Notes under the pieces: model-generated
Seen by the model: only the letters and a program-made list of their open reading frames with translations
The model's database searches: none
What the model was told of the DNA's origin: nothing
Part shown: positions 1 through 9,000 of the stretch, one piece after another
Position numbering within the stretch: the stretch's first letter is position 1
Layout of the letters: every line of letters starts with the position of its first letter
Program-made: the position numbers and the translations under genes
NCBI GenBank assembly: GCA_027451525.1
Contig: DAIDJF010000043.1
Location: 1-47,207 of the forward strand
Reading direction: 5' to 3'
DNA length: 47,207 bases
From: Ktedonobacterales bacterium
GTDB taxonomy: Bacteria > Chloroflexota > Ktedonobacteria > Ktedonobacterales > Ktedonobacteraceae

Positions 1-47
1 GCTGGGGCTACCCATGGGGTGGTGGTGGCTGGGGCTACCCTTGGTAA
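1..47 (+). CDS. C-terminal end of a WGYP-type Trp/Gly-rich peptide gene (partial)
   Basis: Only the 3' end of this gene is inside the window. Read from base 3, it ends in WGYPWGGGGWGYPW followed by TAA at 45-47. The WGYP motif occurs twice in these 14 residues. The complete gene at 323-532 ends in a related Trp/Gly/Pro-rich tail, and both genes are followed by similar hairpins, so the two are almost certainly tandem paralogues. The leader and start codon lie upstream of the window. By analogy with its neighbour it is probably the core region of a secreted, leader-processed peptide. The function is unknown. Confidence 0.7.
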   Translation, partial: WGYPWGGGGWGYPW

Positions 48-70
48 TACCTGATAATCATTAACAGTAA

Positions 71-112
71 AAAAGCAGCAGGTTTGTATTTTGGTACAAA
101 CCTGCTGCTTTT
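71..112 (+). terminator. Intrinsic terminator after the first WGYP peptide gene
   Basis: A perfect 18-bp inverted repeat (71-88 with 95-112) has a 6-nt loop. The arms begin with A's and end with T's, so the hairpin can work in both directions. It starts 24 bases after the stop codon. Its sequence (GCAGGTTTGTA arm) resembles the hairpin after the second peptide gene at 571-605. Confidence 0.85.
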
Positions 113-266
113 GCGAGAAATGGTTTCTTCCAATATTTTCGTTAAAAGATCCAACACCGCACAAAACACACTATAACGAGTAATGATGTTTTGTAAAAAA
201 TACATATATGTTACGAAATATTTTGTAAACAGTCAATTTAATTGGCAGAAACAATCGTTGTGCAGC

Positions 267-295
267 TTGACTTTAGCCCTTTTCTGATGTAATCA
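267..295 (+). promoter_or_regulatory. Probable sigma-A type promoter of the second WGYP peptide gene
   Basis: TTGACT at 267-272 and TAATCA at 290-295 are 17 bp apart. The predicted transcription start near 302 would leave a short leader before the ATG at 323. The gene therefore probably has its own promoter, separate from the upstream paralogue, which is closed by the terminator at 71-112. Confidence 0.5.
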
Positions 296-322
296 TACAC
301 ATGAGAGTTCTTAAAATATAAA

Positions 323-532
323 ATGAACAAAAGATGTAAAAACGCTAAAGTAAGAGATATCGAAATGGATCCGTTAAAAGATTTTCGTGTCGAGGATAAT
401 TTAGAGGTGGCAACTGAAAAAGAAAAAGATAAGCAGTTAGTCGAACTACAAGAAGAGGATTTGATACAAGTAAATGGCGGCTGGGGCTATCCCAGGGACG
501 GTGGATGCGGTGGCTGGGGTCACCCATGCTAA
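323..532 (+). CDS. Small double-glycine-leader peptide with a WGYP core (putative RiPP or bacteriocin precursor)
   Basis: This is a 69-residue peptide. Residues 1 to about 51 are charged and hydrophilic, and finish in VELQEEDLIQVNGG. This fits the double-glycine leader consensus (Leu/Glu-rich helix, then Val-Asn-Gly-Gly) cut by C39-peptidase ABC exporters. The predicted core after GG is 18 residues or fewer: WGYPRDGGCGGWGHPC. It is rich in Gly, Trp and Pro, with two Cys that could form a disulfide or be modified. The gene before it ends in a similar core, so this is a small tandem family. No exporter or maturation enzyme is seen except the cytochrome P450 that converges from 1810 to 620. The Shine-Dalgarno is weak (GAGAG about 15 bases upstream of 323). 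An in-frame ATG at 365, with AAGAGA before it, is an alternative start and keeps the leader. The leader reading rests on sequence; any antimicrobial or signalling role is inferred. Confidence 0.75.
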   Translation: MNKRCKNAKVRDIEMDPLKDFRVEDNLEVATEKEKDKQLVELQEEDLIQVNGGWGYPRDGGCGGWGHPC

Positions 533-570
533 GACATGATAGTCAGTTTTTAGTATTAATAGTAAAAAGA

Positions 571-605
571 AAACAGGCTTGTATTTTTAATACGAGCCTG
601 CTTTT
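571..605. terminator. Bidirectional terminator between the WGYP peptide and the P450
   Basis: The inverted repeat is 571-583 with 591-603: 13 positions, two imperfect, one of them a G-U pair. T-rich tracts flank it on both strands. It serves the peptide gene on the plus strand and the P450 gene (stop at 620) on the minus strand. It is homologous to the hairpin at 71-112, which shows that gene and terminator were duplicated together. Confidence 0.75.
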
Positions 606-619
606 TATGTAAAGACAGT

Positions 620-1810
620 TTAGCGCACTTGAAATGTAACTGGCAACGTTTTCACACCATACACAAACATATTCTCCACTGGTTCCAATTCGTAAGGACG
701 CACCCGCTGTATCTGTGTAAAACGTGTGAGGAGCATCTCTATAGCTGTGCGTGCAGTATAACGGGCCAGTGGCGCACCAAGACAGAAATGTTCGCTATAG
801 CCAAAGGCAATATGGCGATTGGGCGCACGACGGATATCGAAGACATCTGCCTGCGCGAATTGTTCTTCATCGCGATTCGCCGAACCATTACAGAGAAAAA
901 CCACCTGTCCGGCTTTAATCTCTTTATCGCCGAGTTGTGTATCTTTTGTTGCAACACGTACAAGCAGTTGTACAGGAGAGAGATAACGTAGCACCTCTTC
1001 AAGAGCATTTGGCAGTAAAGAGAGATCAGCCTGTATCTGCTTCATCGCCTCTGGATGACTATCAAAACACAGAAAGGCATTCCCAATCAGGTTAGTTAGT
1101 GTCTCGTTGCCAGCAAAAAGCAGCAGAATACAAAAGCTGATAACCTCTTCTTCAGTCAAGCGTTGACCTTCATACTCAGCATCAAGCAGCGTACTGATCA
1201 GGTCACTGCCCATATGAATACGGCGTTGCTTAACAACCTGCCTGAAGTAATTGCTCATCGCTTCAAACACATGCGCCGTGCCCTCTGGTGAAGCCGTGCT
1301 GGTTGCCTGGGTCCAGGTTTTTAGTTGCGGACGGTCTTGCTGAGGTAACCCTAGCATCTCTACGATGATTGCCAGGGGCAACGTCCCTGCAAAATCCGTG
1401 ATAATATCCATTTGACCATACGGGGCCAATGTATCTAAACGCTCCTGAATCAACGTAATAACCTGAGATTTTGCCAGGGCATTTGCGCGTGGAACAAAGG
1501 CTTGATTAATGACAAAGCGTAAGCGACGGTGACGTGGCGAGTCCATATTAAGAATACTACCAGCAGATACTTGATGCGGATCGCGCATAGCTGGCGTTGC
1601 AAACACCTCTGACGAAAAGATTGCTGGCTCATTCACAGCGTATAACACGTCGTTGTAACGGTAAACCTCCCACCATTTATTCATCTCATTGTAGTAGACA
1701 GGGTGAGATGTGCGCATAGCACGGTAGAAATCGAAGGGGTTGAGTTTCATCTCTCGCATCTTTTTTTGTACATCAGGCGATTGCACCTGTTGTGGAGTCT
1801 GACTTTGCAT
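620..1810 (-). CDS. Cytochrome P450
   Basis: This is a 396-residue soluble bacterial P450 with no membrane anchor. The I-helix oxygen-activation motif is AGNET (residues 233-237). The K-helix ExxR is E272/R275. The ANRD segment is at 311-314. The heme-binding loop is FGYSEHFCLG (336-345), with C343 as the thiolate ligand. The usual second Gly of FGxGxHxCxG is Ser339 here. Length and motifs fit bacterial class I P450s such as the CYP107-like enzymes, which hydroxylate or couple secondary metabolites using a separate ferredoxin and reductase; none is encoded nearby. The ATG at 1810 follows AAAGGTG at good spacing. The gene converges on the WGYP peptide genes, so a role in modifying their aromatic residues is conceivable but unproven. 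The substrate cannot be predicted. Confidence 0.93.
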   Translation of the reverse strand: MQSQTPQQVQSPDVQKKMREMKLNPFDFYRAMRTSHPVYYNEMNKWWEVYRYNDVLYAVNEPAIFSSEVFATPAMRDPHQVSAGSILNMDSPRHRRLRFVINQAFVPRANALAKSQVITLIQERLDTLAPYGQMDIITDFAGTLPLAIIVEMLGLPQQDRPQLKTWTQATSTASPEGTAHVFEAMSNYFRQVVKQRRIHMGSDLISTLLDAEYEGQRLTEEEVISFCILLLFAGNETLTNLIGNAFLCFDSHPEAMKQIQADLSLLPNALEEVLRYLSPVQLLVRVATKDTQLGDKEIKAGQVVFLCNGSANRDEEQFAQADVFDIRRAPNRHIAFGYSEHFCLGAPLARYTARTAIEMLLTRFTQIQRVRPYELEPVENMFVYGVKTLPVTFQVR

Positions 1811-1991
1811 AAATTCACCTTTACTGTTTTAACTATAATGACTCATATATCCGCCTTTTCTGCTATTGCAGATAACGTTTATTCCGCTTCCCTTGTTACA
1901 GGTTAAAAGGCACAAAACAATCACACAATCAGAGAATATGAGAATCAAACGCGCGCGCAGAGGCGTACTGCTGGCACAGGTCGCAAAACAA

Positions 1992-2002
1992 TATGCTACA
2001 AT
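1992..2002 (+). promoter_or_regulatory. Probable extended -10 promoter for the isomerase operon
   Basis: TATGCTACAAT contains an extended -10 (TG, one base, then TACAAT at 1997-2002). No good -35 is visible at normal spacing. It lies about 50 bases upstream of the start codon at 2051, in the gap divergent from the P450. Confidence 0.4.
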
Positions 2003-2050
2003 GAAAAGGACTGTTTTGCGGAACTGTCGAACAATGATGTGGAGGAATTT

Positions 2051-3052
2051 ATGGCACGACCAGTCACACTATTTACAGGACAATTTGCCGATCTCCCGCT
2101 AGCACAACTGGCTCCGCTGGCAAAAAGCTGGGGCTATGACGGCCTGGAACTTGCCTGCTGGGGCGATCATTTTGAGGTCGGGAAAGCTCTTGCCAATCCC
2201 GATTATGTCAAAGAGAAACGCGCCCTATTAGAACAACACGGGCTTGGTTGCTGGGCAATCAGCAATCACCTTGTTGGACAGGCAGTTGCAGATAAGTTTA
2301 TTGACGAACGGCATCAGGGCATTGTCCCCCCACACGTATGGGGCAATGGTGATCCCGAAGGTGTACGTCAGCGCGCAGCCCAAGAGATGATGAACACGGC
2401 ACGCGCCGCGAAACTTTTTGGCGTCAAGCAAGTGAACGGCTTTACAGGTTCCCCCATCTGGCACTTGCTCTACTCTTTTCCGCCAAATAACTTCGCCACC
2501 ATTGAGGCGGGTTATCGCGAGTTTGCGGATCGCTGGAACCCAATCATGGACGTATTTGACGAAGAAGGAATTCGCTTCGGTTTAGAGGTCCATCCAACCG
2601 AGATTGCTTACGACATCGTGACCACTGAAAAGACGCTAGAAGCTATCGGCCATCGTCCAGCCTTTGGCATTAACTTCGATCCCAGCCATCTACACCATCA
2701 GTTTGTGGATCCCGTTCTCTTTTTAGAGACATTCGCCGACCGCATCTACCATGTCCACGTGAAAAATGCAGCGCGCAATCTGAATGGGCGCACAAGCATT
2801 CTTGGCTCTCACCTGGATTTTGGTGATCCACGACGCGGCTGGGATTTCCGTACCCCAGGGCGCAGTGGCATTGAGTTTGAGGAGATTATTCGCACGCTCA
2901 ACCGCATCGGCTATACTGGACCCCTCTCCGTCGAGTGGGAAGACAGTGGCATGGAGCGTGCACATGGTGCGACTGAAGCGGCAGCCTTTGTCCACAAACT
3001 TGATTTTGCTCCCTCACAACTGGCATTCGACGCAGCTTTTAAGCAAAAATAA
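2051..3052 (+). CDS. Sugar phosphate isomerase/epimerase (xylose isomerase-like TIM barrel)
   Basis: This 333-residue protein belongs to the AP endonuclease 2 / xylose isomerase-like superfamily. These enzymes isomerise or epimerise sugars and cyclitol derivatives using a divalent metal. Expected metal and catalytic positions are visible: E179 in LEVHPTE, D210 and H213 in NFDPSHL, H234/H236 in IYHVHVK, and E295 in SVEWED. The start is set by GGAGG at 2041-2045, five bases before the ATG at 2051; the longer GTG start at 2039 overlaps that site. A Gfo/Idh/MocA dehydrogenase follows 58 bases downstream. The pair resembles inositol or rare-sugar catabolic modules in which one enzyme oxidises and the other isomerises a keto-sugar. 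The exact substrate is not deducible. Confidence 0.88.
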   Translation: MARPVTLFTGQFADLPLAQLAPLAKSWGYDGLELACWGDHFEVGKALANPDYVKEKRALLEQHGLGCWAISNHLVGQAVADKFIDERHQGIVPPHVWGNGDPEGVRQRAAQEMMNTARAAKLFGVKQVNGFTGSPIWHLLYSFPPNNFATIEAGYREFADRWNPIMDVFDEEGIRFGLEVHPTEIAYDIVTTEKTLEAIGHRPAFGINFDPSHLHHQFVDPVLFLETFADRIYHVHVKNAARNLNGRTSILGSHLDFGDPRRGWDFRTPGRSGIEFEEIIRTLNRIGYTGPLSVEWEDSGMERAHGATEAAAFVHKLDFAPSQLAFDAAFKQK

Positions 3053-3110
3053 AAGGCACAAGGATGCAAGTATTGTTTTATGCTACTTTTAGGGATGAGA
3101 GGTATCTATT

Positions 3111-4307
3111 ATGCCTGAGCGCGTTGGTTTTGTCACCATGGGTGAAAGCGGCAAGGTGCCCGACAATGTGCCCACATTAGGCGTAGGCATGCTGGGCTAC
3201 GCCTTTATGGGTAAAGCACACACAAATGGCTATAAGAAACTTAATTATATTTACACGCCACCTCCTGCTTATGCGCGGCTAGTCTCGATTGCTGGTCGCG
3301 ATAAAGAGCGCGTCGAGGCTGCCGCGCAACGTTATGGCTATGAGAAAGCCGTCACCGACTGGCACGAACTTATCAGCGATCCCGCTGTGCAGGTTTTTGA
3401 TAATAGCGCGCCCAATCATCTGCATGCAGAGCCGACAATCGCGGCGGTGCAAGCGGGCAAACATGTCATTTGCGAGAAGCCGCTGGGACGCGACGCCGCT
3501 GAAGCAAAACGCATGTGGGATGCCGCCAAACAAGCAGGTGTAGTGCACATGTGCGCCTTCAATTATCGTTTTGTGCCTGCCATTCGCCTCGCACGTGACC
3601 TTATCCAATCAGGGCGGCTGGGCCGTATTTATCACTTCCGCGCCCAGTATCTCCAGGAATGGATTATGGACCCACAGTTTGGCATGGTCTGGCGTCTCGA
3701 TGCCTCAACCGCTGGTTCTGGAGCTTTGGGCGATCTGGGCACGCATATTATTGATCTGGCACGTTTTCTAGTTGGTGAACCAGCCAGCATTAGCGGCGTA
3801 ACCACAACTTTCATTAAAGAGCGCGCTAACGAGGCAGGGCAGCAGACCCAGGTAACGGTAGATGATGCCTTTGTCGCCTTGCTCAGTTTCCAGAATGGCG
3901 CGCTTGGGACCTTAGAAGCAACCCGTTTCGCGCGCGGACGCAGAAATCATCAGGTCATTGAGATCAACGGCGAGAAGGGATCGCTGGTCTTCAACCTGGA
4001 ACGCCTGAACGAGTTAGAAGTCTATCTTCCAGAAGAAGAGACGCAGAAGGATGTACAGGGCTTCCGTCAGGTGCTAGTGACCGAGAGCAACCATCCATTC
4101 TACGATGCATGGTGGCCCCAGGGACACATCATCGGGTGGGAGCATACGTTTGTACACGAGATCAGACATCTATTTGATGCTATCGTCAATGGGCGTCCCA
4201 TTGCTCCAGAGGGTGCTGATTTTGAAGATGGCTATCGTGCCAGCGTGATTGCGGATGCGATTGTACAATCCTCGCATACGGGCCAGCGCGTTGAAATCGT
4301 GTATTAG
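3111..4307 (+). CDS. Gfo/Idh/MocA family NAD(P)-dependent oxidoreductase
   Basis: This is a 398-residue dehydrogenase. An N-terminal Rossmann fold shows LGVGMLGYAFMGKAH (residues 23-37) as the dinucleotide-binding turn. The family EKP motif is at 122-124 and supplies the catalytic-region lysine. The C-terminal alpha/beta domain begins near residue 140, with GDLGTHIIDLARFL as the usual substrate-side helix containing Asp and His. Family members oxidise sugars, inositols or sugar acids. GAGAGG at 3097-3102 lies eight bases before the ATG. About 20 residues precede the Rossmann fold, slightly longer than typical; a later ATG at 3138 is possible. The gene is co-oriented with the isomerase at 2051 and is probably co-transcribed, ending at the hairpin at 4309-4346. 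Confidence 0.9.
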   Translation: MPERVGFVTMGESGKVPDNVPTLGVGMLGYAFMGKAHTNGYKKLNYIYTPPPAYARLVSIAGRDKERVEAAAQRYGYEKAVTDWHELISDPAVQVFDNSAPNHLHAEPTIAAVQAGKHVICEKPLGRDAAEAKRMWDAAKQAGVVHMCAFNYRFVPAIRLARDLIQSGRLGRIYHFRAQYLQEWIMDPQFGMVWRLDASTAGSGALGDLGTHIIDLARFLVGEPASISGVTTTFIKERANEAGQQTQVTVDDAFVALLSFQNGALGTLEATRFARGRRNHQVIEINGEKGSLVFNLERLNELEVYLPEEETQKDVQGFRQVLVTESNHPFYDAWWPQGHIIGWEHTFVHEIRHLFDAIVNGRPIAPEGADFEDGYRASVIADAIVQSSHTGQRVEIVY

Positions 4308-4308
4308 C

Positions 4309-4346
4309 TCATTATGAAAGCGAGGTAATTCCTGCTTTCATAATGA
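4309..4346. terminator. Hairpin at the end of the isomerase-oxidoreductase operon
   Basis: A perfect 13-bp inverted repeat (4309-4321 with 4334-4346) has a 12-nt loop. It starts one base after the oxidoreductase stop codon. No T-tract follows, so it may stabilise the 3' end or terminate without a U-run. Confidence 0.5.
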
Positions 4347-4463
4347 TACAAAGCCCGTTCTACCCGTACTACTCTGTCAATCTTCATTCCAACCGTTTTG
4401 GAGAGGCAGGGTGTGATAATCGTGTTGAAAAAATAATGCGAACAGGTCACACGATGGTATAGG

Positions 4464-4791
4464 GGCGTGATGGAATCACGCCCTCGTCCCCCGTCCCTTA
4501 CACGTGTAGACGCACGGGCGACCACAAGGGTCCCCACCCTTCCCAACCACCTCCCCCGCCCCTACTATGCCTCAATGCACGTTGTGCATGGTCATTGCGC
4601 GCTCGCGTGCGAGCGCATTGCCGTGTATAGTAGGGGCAGGAGTGGGGTGGGCGCGGGGTGGGGACCCTTGTGGTTGCCCGTCGTACTGATACCCATTTCT
4701 AGAAAAAACCTCCCCGTGTAAGGTCCCTCATCCCTCGTCACACGGCTCCCCAGGCGGATCTATGAGCGGACAGGGCGTGATAAATCACGCC
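4464..4791. repeat. Long imperfect palindromic intergenic repeat with nested hairpins
   Basis: This fills most of the gene-free stretch 4308-4853. Short palindromes stand at both ends: GGCGTGAT-GGA-ATCACGCC at 4464-4482 and GGCGTGAT-AA-ATCACGCC at 4774-4791. Inside, a 24-bp inverted repeat pairs 4515-4538 with 4657-4680, with one mismatch. A further 11-bp pair joins 4558-4568 and 4627-4637. The apex holds small hairpins at 4575-4589 and 4599-4616. The segments CGTGTAAGGGAC and CGTGTAAGGTCC flank the core in inverted orientation. The whole unit can fold as one cruciform. It looks like a MITE or REP-like element; no transposase gene is present. An ORF at 4467-4721 is only a shadow of the repeat. 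Confidence 0.75.
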
Positions 4792-4853
4792 TCTACGGGT
4801 AAAACGGGTATTTTATGCGTATCGTGGTTGCTAGCGTTGATGTGTATTACTTC

Positions 4854-5786
4854 TTAGAGCGCAAATGCCTCATGCAACACCGACGCGGCATCGCTCAACG
4901 CAACCTTCGCTTGATCGATAACACCCGCCATGCTGAAAAAACCATGAATGACACCATTATAGCGTTTTGTACGCACCGTCACACCCGCATCGCGCAGGCG
5001 TTGTGCATAGTGTTCGCCCTCATCGCGCAAGGGATCATACTCGGCAGTAATCACAAATGCAGGCGGTAACCCGCTCAGGTCTTTCGCACGCAGTGGATGT
5101 AAATAGGGATTATCCAGATCAGTGCCGCTCGGCACGTAGTGATTTACAAACCAGATCATCGCATCACGAGTCAGGAAATAGCCATCTCCATTCTCACGTA
5201 TAGATGGCGTGCCAGGGAGATAGTAATCGGTCACGGGGTAGATCAGCAGTTGAAAGACAATTTTCGGGCCGCCACGATCACGCGCCATTAAGCTCACTAC
5301 AGCAGACAAATTGCCGCCCGCGCTATCGCCAGAGACCGCGAGACGTTCAGCATCGCCATGTAGCTCGGCTGCGTGTTCCGCCACCCATTTTGTCGCAGCA
5401 TAGCAGTCCTCTGGAGCCGCCGGAAAGGGATGCTCTGGGGCAAGTCGATAATCGACCGCGACCACGATGCTTTGCGCCGCGTTCGCTAAAGAACGACAGA
5501 CACCGTCATGCGTCTCTAGGGAGCCAATTACAAACCCGCCGCCATGGAAATACATCAGCAATGGCAATGAGTTACCTTCAGCAGGCGTATAAATGCGCAC
5601 GGGAATATCTCCCGCAGGCCCAGGTATCTTACGGTCCCCAATCTTGTGAACCTGTTCTGGCGCGCCACTCATATTTCCCATTTCCATCGACTGCCGGGCG
5701 GCGGCAACAGTCTGTGTATGTAGCGGTGGCATATTCATAGCGGCCATCGTATCGAGAAGGCCCTGTACTTGTGGATCAACTGGCAT
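4854..5786 (-). CDS. Alpha/beta hydrolase, HSL-family (GDSAG) esterase or lipase
   Basis: This 310-residue enzyme has the complete hormone-sensitive-lipase signature: oxyanion HGGG (81-84), nucleophile S155 in GDSAGGN, acid D251 in YDPLRDEG and H281 in IHGFF. Family members hydrolyse short- to medium-chain esters of carboxylic acids. The N-terminal helical cap (PVDPQVQGLLDTMAAMNMP) is typical. The start at 5786 is preceded by AAAGGA about eight bases upstream. The longer ORF start at 5882 adds 32 residues of unlikely sequence and has no convincing ribosome site. There is no signal peptide, so it is cytoplasmic. It is transcribed alone, divergent from the large membrane protein gene. Confidence 0.92.
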   Translation of the reverse strand: MPVDPQVQGLLDTMAAMNMPPLHTQTVAAARQSMEMGNMSGAPEQVHKIGDRKIPGPAGDIPVRIYTPAEGNSLPLLMYFHGGGFVIGSLETHDGVCRSLANAAQSIVVAVDYRLAPEHPFPAAPEDCYAATKWVAEHAAELHGDAERLAVSGDSAGGNLSAVVSLMARDRGGPKIVFQLLIYPVTDYYLPGTPSIRENGDGYFLTRDAMIWFVNHYVPSGTDLDNPYLHPLRAKDLSGLPPAFVITAEYDPLRDEGEHYAQRLRDAGVTVRTKRYNGVIHGFFSMAGVIDQAKVALSDAASVLHEAFAL

Positions 5787-6013
5787 ATAGCAATCCTTTC
5801 TGAGGCTAACGTTGCATAGGGAATCCGCATTGTCTTCCCAGGACATCATACAACCTTTCACACACACCTGAACAGCATCCACATCTGTGATTATTTTGAT
5901 AGATGTTATGGGTCATTTGCCCCTCATCTCCGCAACAATACAGGGTTACACTCTATAAAGAGCGAACAGCCCCATGTACAACGATAGGAAAATACATGGG
6001 AAAAGGAGGATAT

Positions 6014-9000
6014 ATGTTTACACGAGTAAACCAACGCTGTGACTGTTGCGGACAGCCAATTGCATCAGACCTGGAAAGTGACTGCTCAAAGTGCGGTTAT
6101 CCAATAGCCCCCGAGAAAGAACGCATCTTCTTAGAGTCCTCTATCCGCAATTTGCGGCGTGTAGCCGCTCATGGAGGCGCAACCATGACCGTCACAGACC
6201 TCGTGCAGCGTTATCAGACACGCCTGGACGTGTTGAACTATCAGTTGCAACAGGTCTCTGCTTTTACAAATACCACGGCAGCAACTAGAACTGAGGCAGC
6301 ACCGAAAGTCCCTGCTCTACAGATTTCTGAAGAAAGCATGCCACCAACACCTCTACCAGCACAGGATATACCTTCCGTAGCACATGATACACACGCGCAT
6401 CTTGTTTTTTCGTGGAGAACATTTTTTGCCAATCAAACTATTAATATTGTCGCCTCTTTGGGAGCTTTTTTTATTCTTATTGGCTCGTTGAGCTTTATTG
6501 CCACAACGACTAACCTGTTTCTCTCGTTTAGCGTGATGTTGCTGGTACATGCTCTCTTTGGTGCCATCGGCATCGTTTCCTATCGCTTCCGCACATTTCG
6601 CACAGTCTCCGTCATCTACACAGCGATCTTTGCATTACTGGTGCCACTGGTCGGTTTTTCGGCCTACCGTCTAGTCGAAGGACAACTGATACAACTATCC
6701 ACTGCCACACTCGTTGTGATTGCCGCTCTGTATGCCGCCCTGGTGTATGGTTTTCTGGCGGTCTATCAACGCTTTGCGCCCTTTGGCTACTTTGCAGTCT
6801 CAGCACTCCTACTAGCTGACCTCGCATGTTCCCAGGCCCTCCATCTCAACTATCCCTGGTGGGTCGCTATGCTCTTCATACTGGCATTACCAGCATTAAT
6901 CGCAGCCCCACGCCCTGGCAGCGTATGGCCGTTTAGGGGTTCCATCGCCATTTTACGCACACCTATCCAGATACTCATGTATATTGTCACCGCGAGTAGT
7001 GCCTTGGCACTGTTCCTGATTTACGTGCTCACCTCGAACAGTATAGAGACACGGTTCGCACTGTTCGTCGCCTCCGTCCTGCTTCTGCTCTGGGTCATAC
7101 TCTACAGTTGGCTAACACGTCAGAAAAAATGGACCATCGCCATTCCTTACCTGCTACTGGTAAGCACGCTGTTTTTCTGCTACATGTTGGCCTTCACGCA
7201 GATTGGCTATGCGATTGCCTTGACCGTGCTTGCACTTGCCTACCATCTGCTCCAACGGCTGGCTACTCCCCTCCTCAGGCATGTAGAGCAGACAGTCATG
7301 CACATGGAAGGCATTATCTTGGCGTTGGTTGGAGCGATTCCTTTGCTCCTCACGCCAGATACATTCTTGATCCTGTTTATACGTTCACTTGGCTTCCAGA
7401 CAGCCAGCCAACTGGGAAGATCTGACACGTTCACTGCACTGTTCCTGCAATGCATCGGACTAGTGATAACGTTGAGCGTGCTCTTCAGCCATACAGGGAT
7501 AAAACGCTCACTTTCAACACAAGCAACACATTGGACCTGGTTACTGCTACTGGCAGGCTGGCAACTTGACATGAGTTATGGCCTCGCAGTCGTTCAGCTA
7601 CAGCTTTCACCGTTCTGGTCTTTCCTCGCATTGGCACTGCTGCTCCTAGCCAGCGCGGTACTGATCCGTCGCTTTGTCGGTAGCGCGTGGGCAAACATGC
7701 TCGATATCGTGGCGTGGGCAAACATTGCCATAACGCTCCTCTTCTCGCTTAGACAACCCCATATCGTCATTGCGAGTACACTGCTTGGCTTCGCGGTACT
7801 CACATATGCAATTGTGGTTTACCAACAACGCTCAGCATTGTTGTTTTTCCCACTCACGTTTGTTCTGCTTGCCCTCCCACTGCTAAATGAGTATATCGGA
7901 ACCACGCTGCTTCTGGCGGCTCTATTACCTCTCGTCGCGGCTGCGATACGCCTGAGTATTACGAACAAGCGTACACACCAGATCGCACTGACTCTTACAG
8001 AGAACCTAGAGATACCCACGCCAAGAGGGGCAGATAAAGAACACCCTGAACAGACAGAAAGCATGCCAACACCACCCGTCAGATCTTCTACACTGGCACT
8101 ATCGCTGGCCTGGGAGTGGCCGCTCCTCGCCACGGCGATGACCTTAGGCGTAGTGATTCTGTTGCATGACTTCAACCTGGGAACACAAAGTGTAGTCCAA
8201 CAAGGCTTTGGCCTTGCGTGGCCCATTGAGGTTGAACTAGGCGGACTGGCTCTTTCCTGGTATATTGCTGCCGGTCTGGCACGGCGAGCATGGTGGTTAG
8301 GTGCTACCTACACGCTACTCCTGATAGCGTTGTTGATGACAACAACCTTCTGGGTCTTTGCCTGGGTTGCGCCACTGGCTTTGTTGGCGGCACTGGCAAT
8401 CAGACGGCGTGTGAGCATGCAATGGGCAGGACCACTCTACGCAGCGTCTGCACTGGCGGCTCTAAGCGTGGGCTATTACGGTTTTGCGGAACCATATCGC
8501 CTGTTCGCGCTGTGGGAACTTGCAGGCTATGCAATGTTCGCCTACACAGCAGGCATAATCGAAGACAACATAGCATTTCAATGGGTATCACCTGTATTCA
8601 CGGCATGGTCGGCGATGCTGGCACTCGTGCAGGGACAGCATATGCTCGCCTTCGGGTTAGGGCTACTCTTTGCAATTCTGGGCATGGGCACACACATGCT
8701 CAAACAGATCACGTCAAAATTTGAAGCACAGGGACGGCGTTTTGCCTTACCACTCTATGGAAATACGCTGGCAGTAGCCGCGATACTGGTGTTCTATGGC
8801 ATACTCGCGCAGCGCGCACAACTGAACCAACCATTTTATGCGGCCCTACCTGTAATGCTCTTAATATACGCAGTATTAGCTTTTGTAGTGAGCGCGTTTG
8901 AGCAGCGACCCAGATGGCTTTGGCTCACGCCTGTGCTGGGTCTGATAGCAGTAGTATTGCTCCCCACCACTGTGACATGTTTCGCAAACCCTGGATACAC

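Noticed and set aside
4467..4721. An 84-residue ORF inside the palindromic repeat
   Set aside because: Its sequence is fully determined by the inverted repeats and has no ribosome site or homology-like features.
5204..5740. A 178-residue plus-strand ORF
   Set aside because: It is a shadow of the esterase gene, rich in Arg and Ser as expected from the antisense frame.
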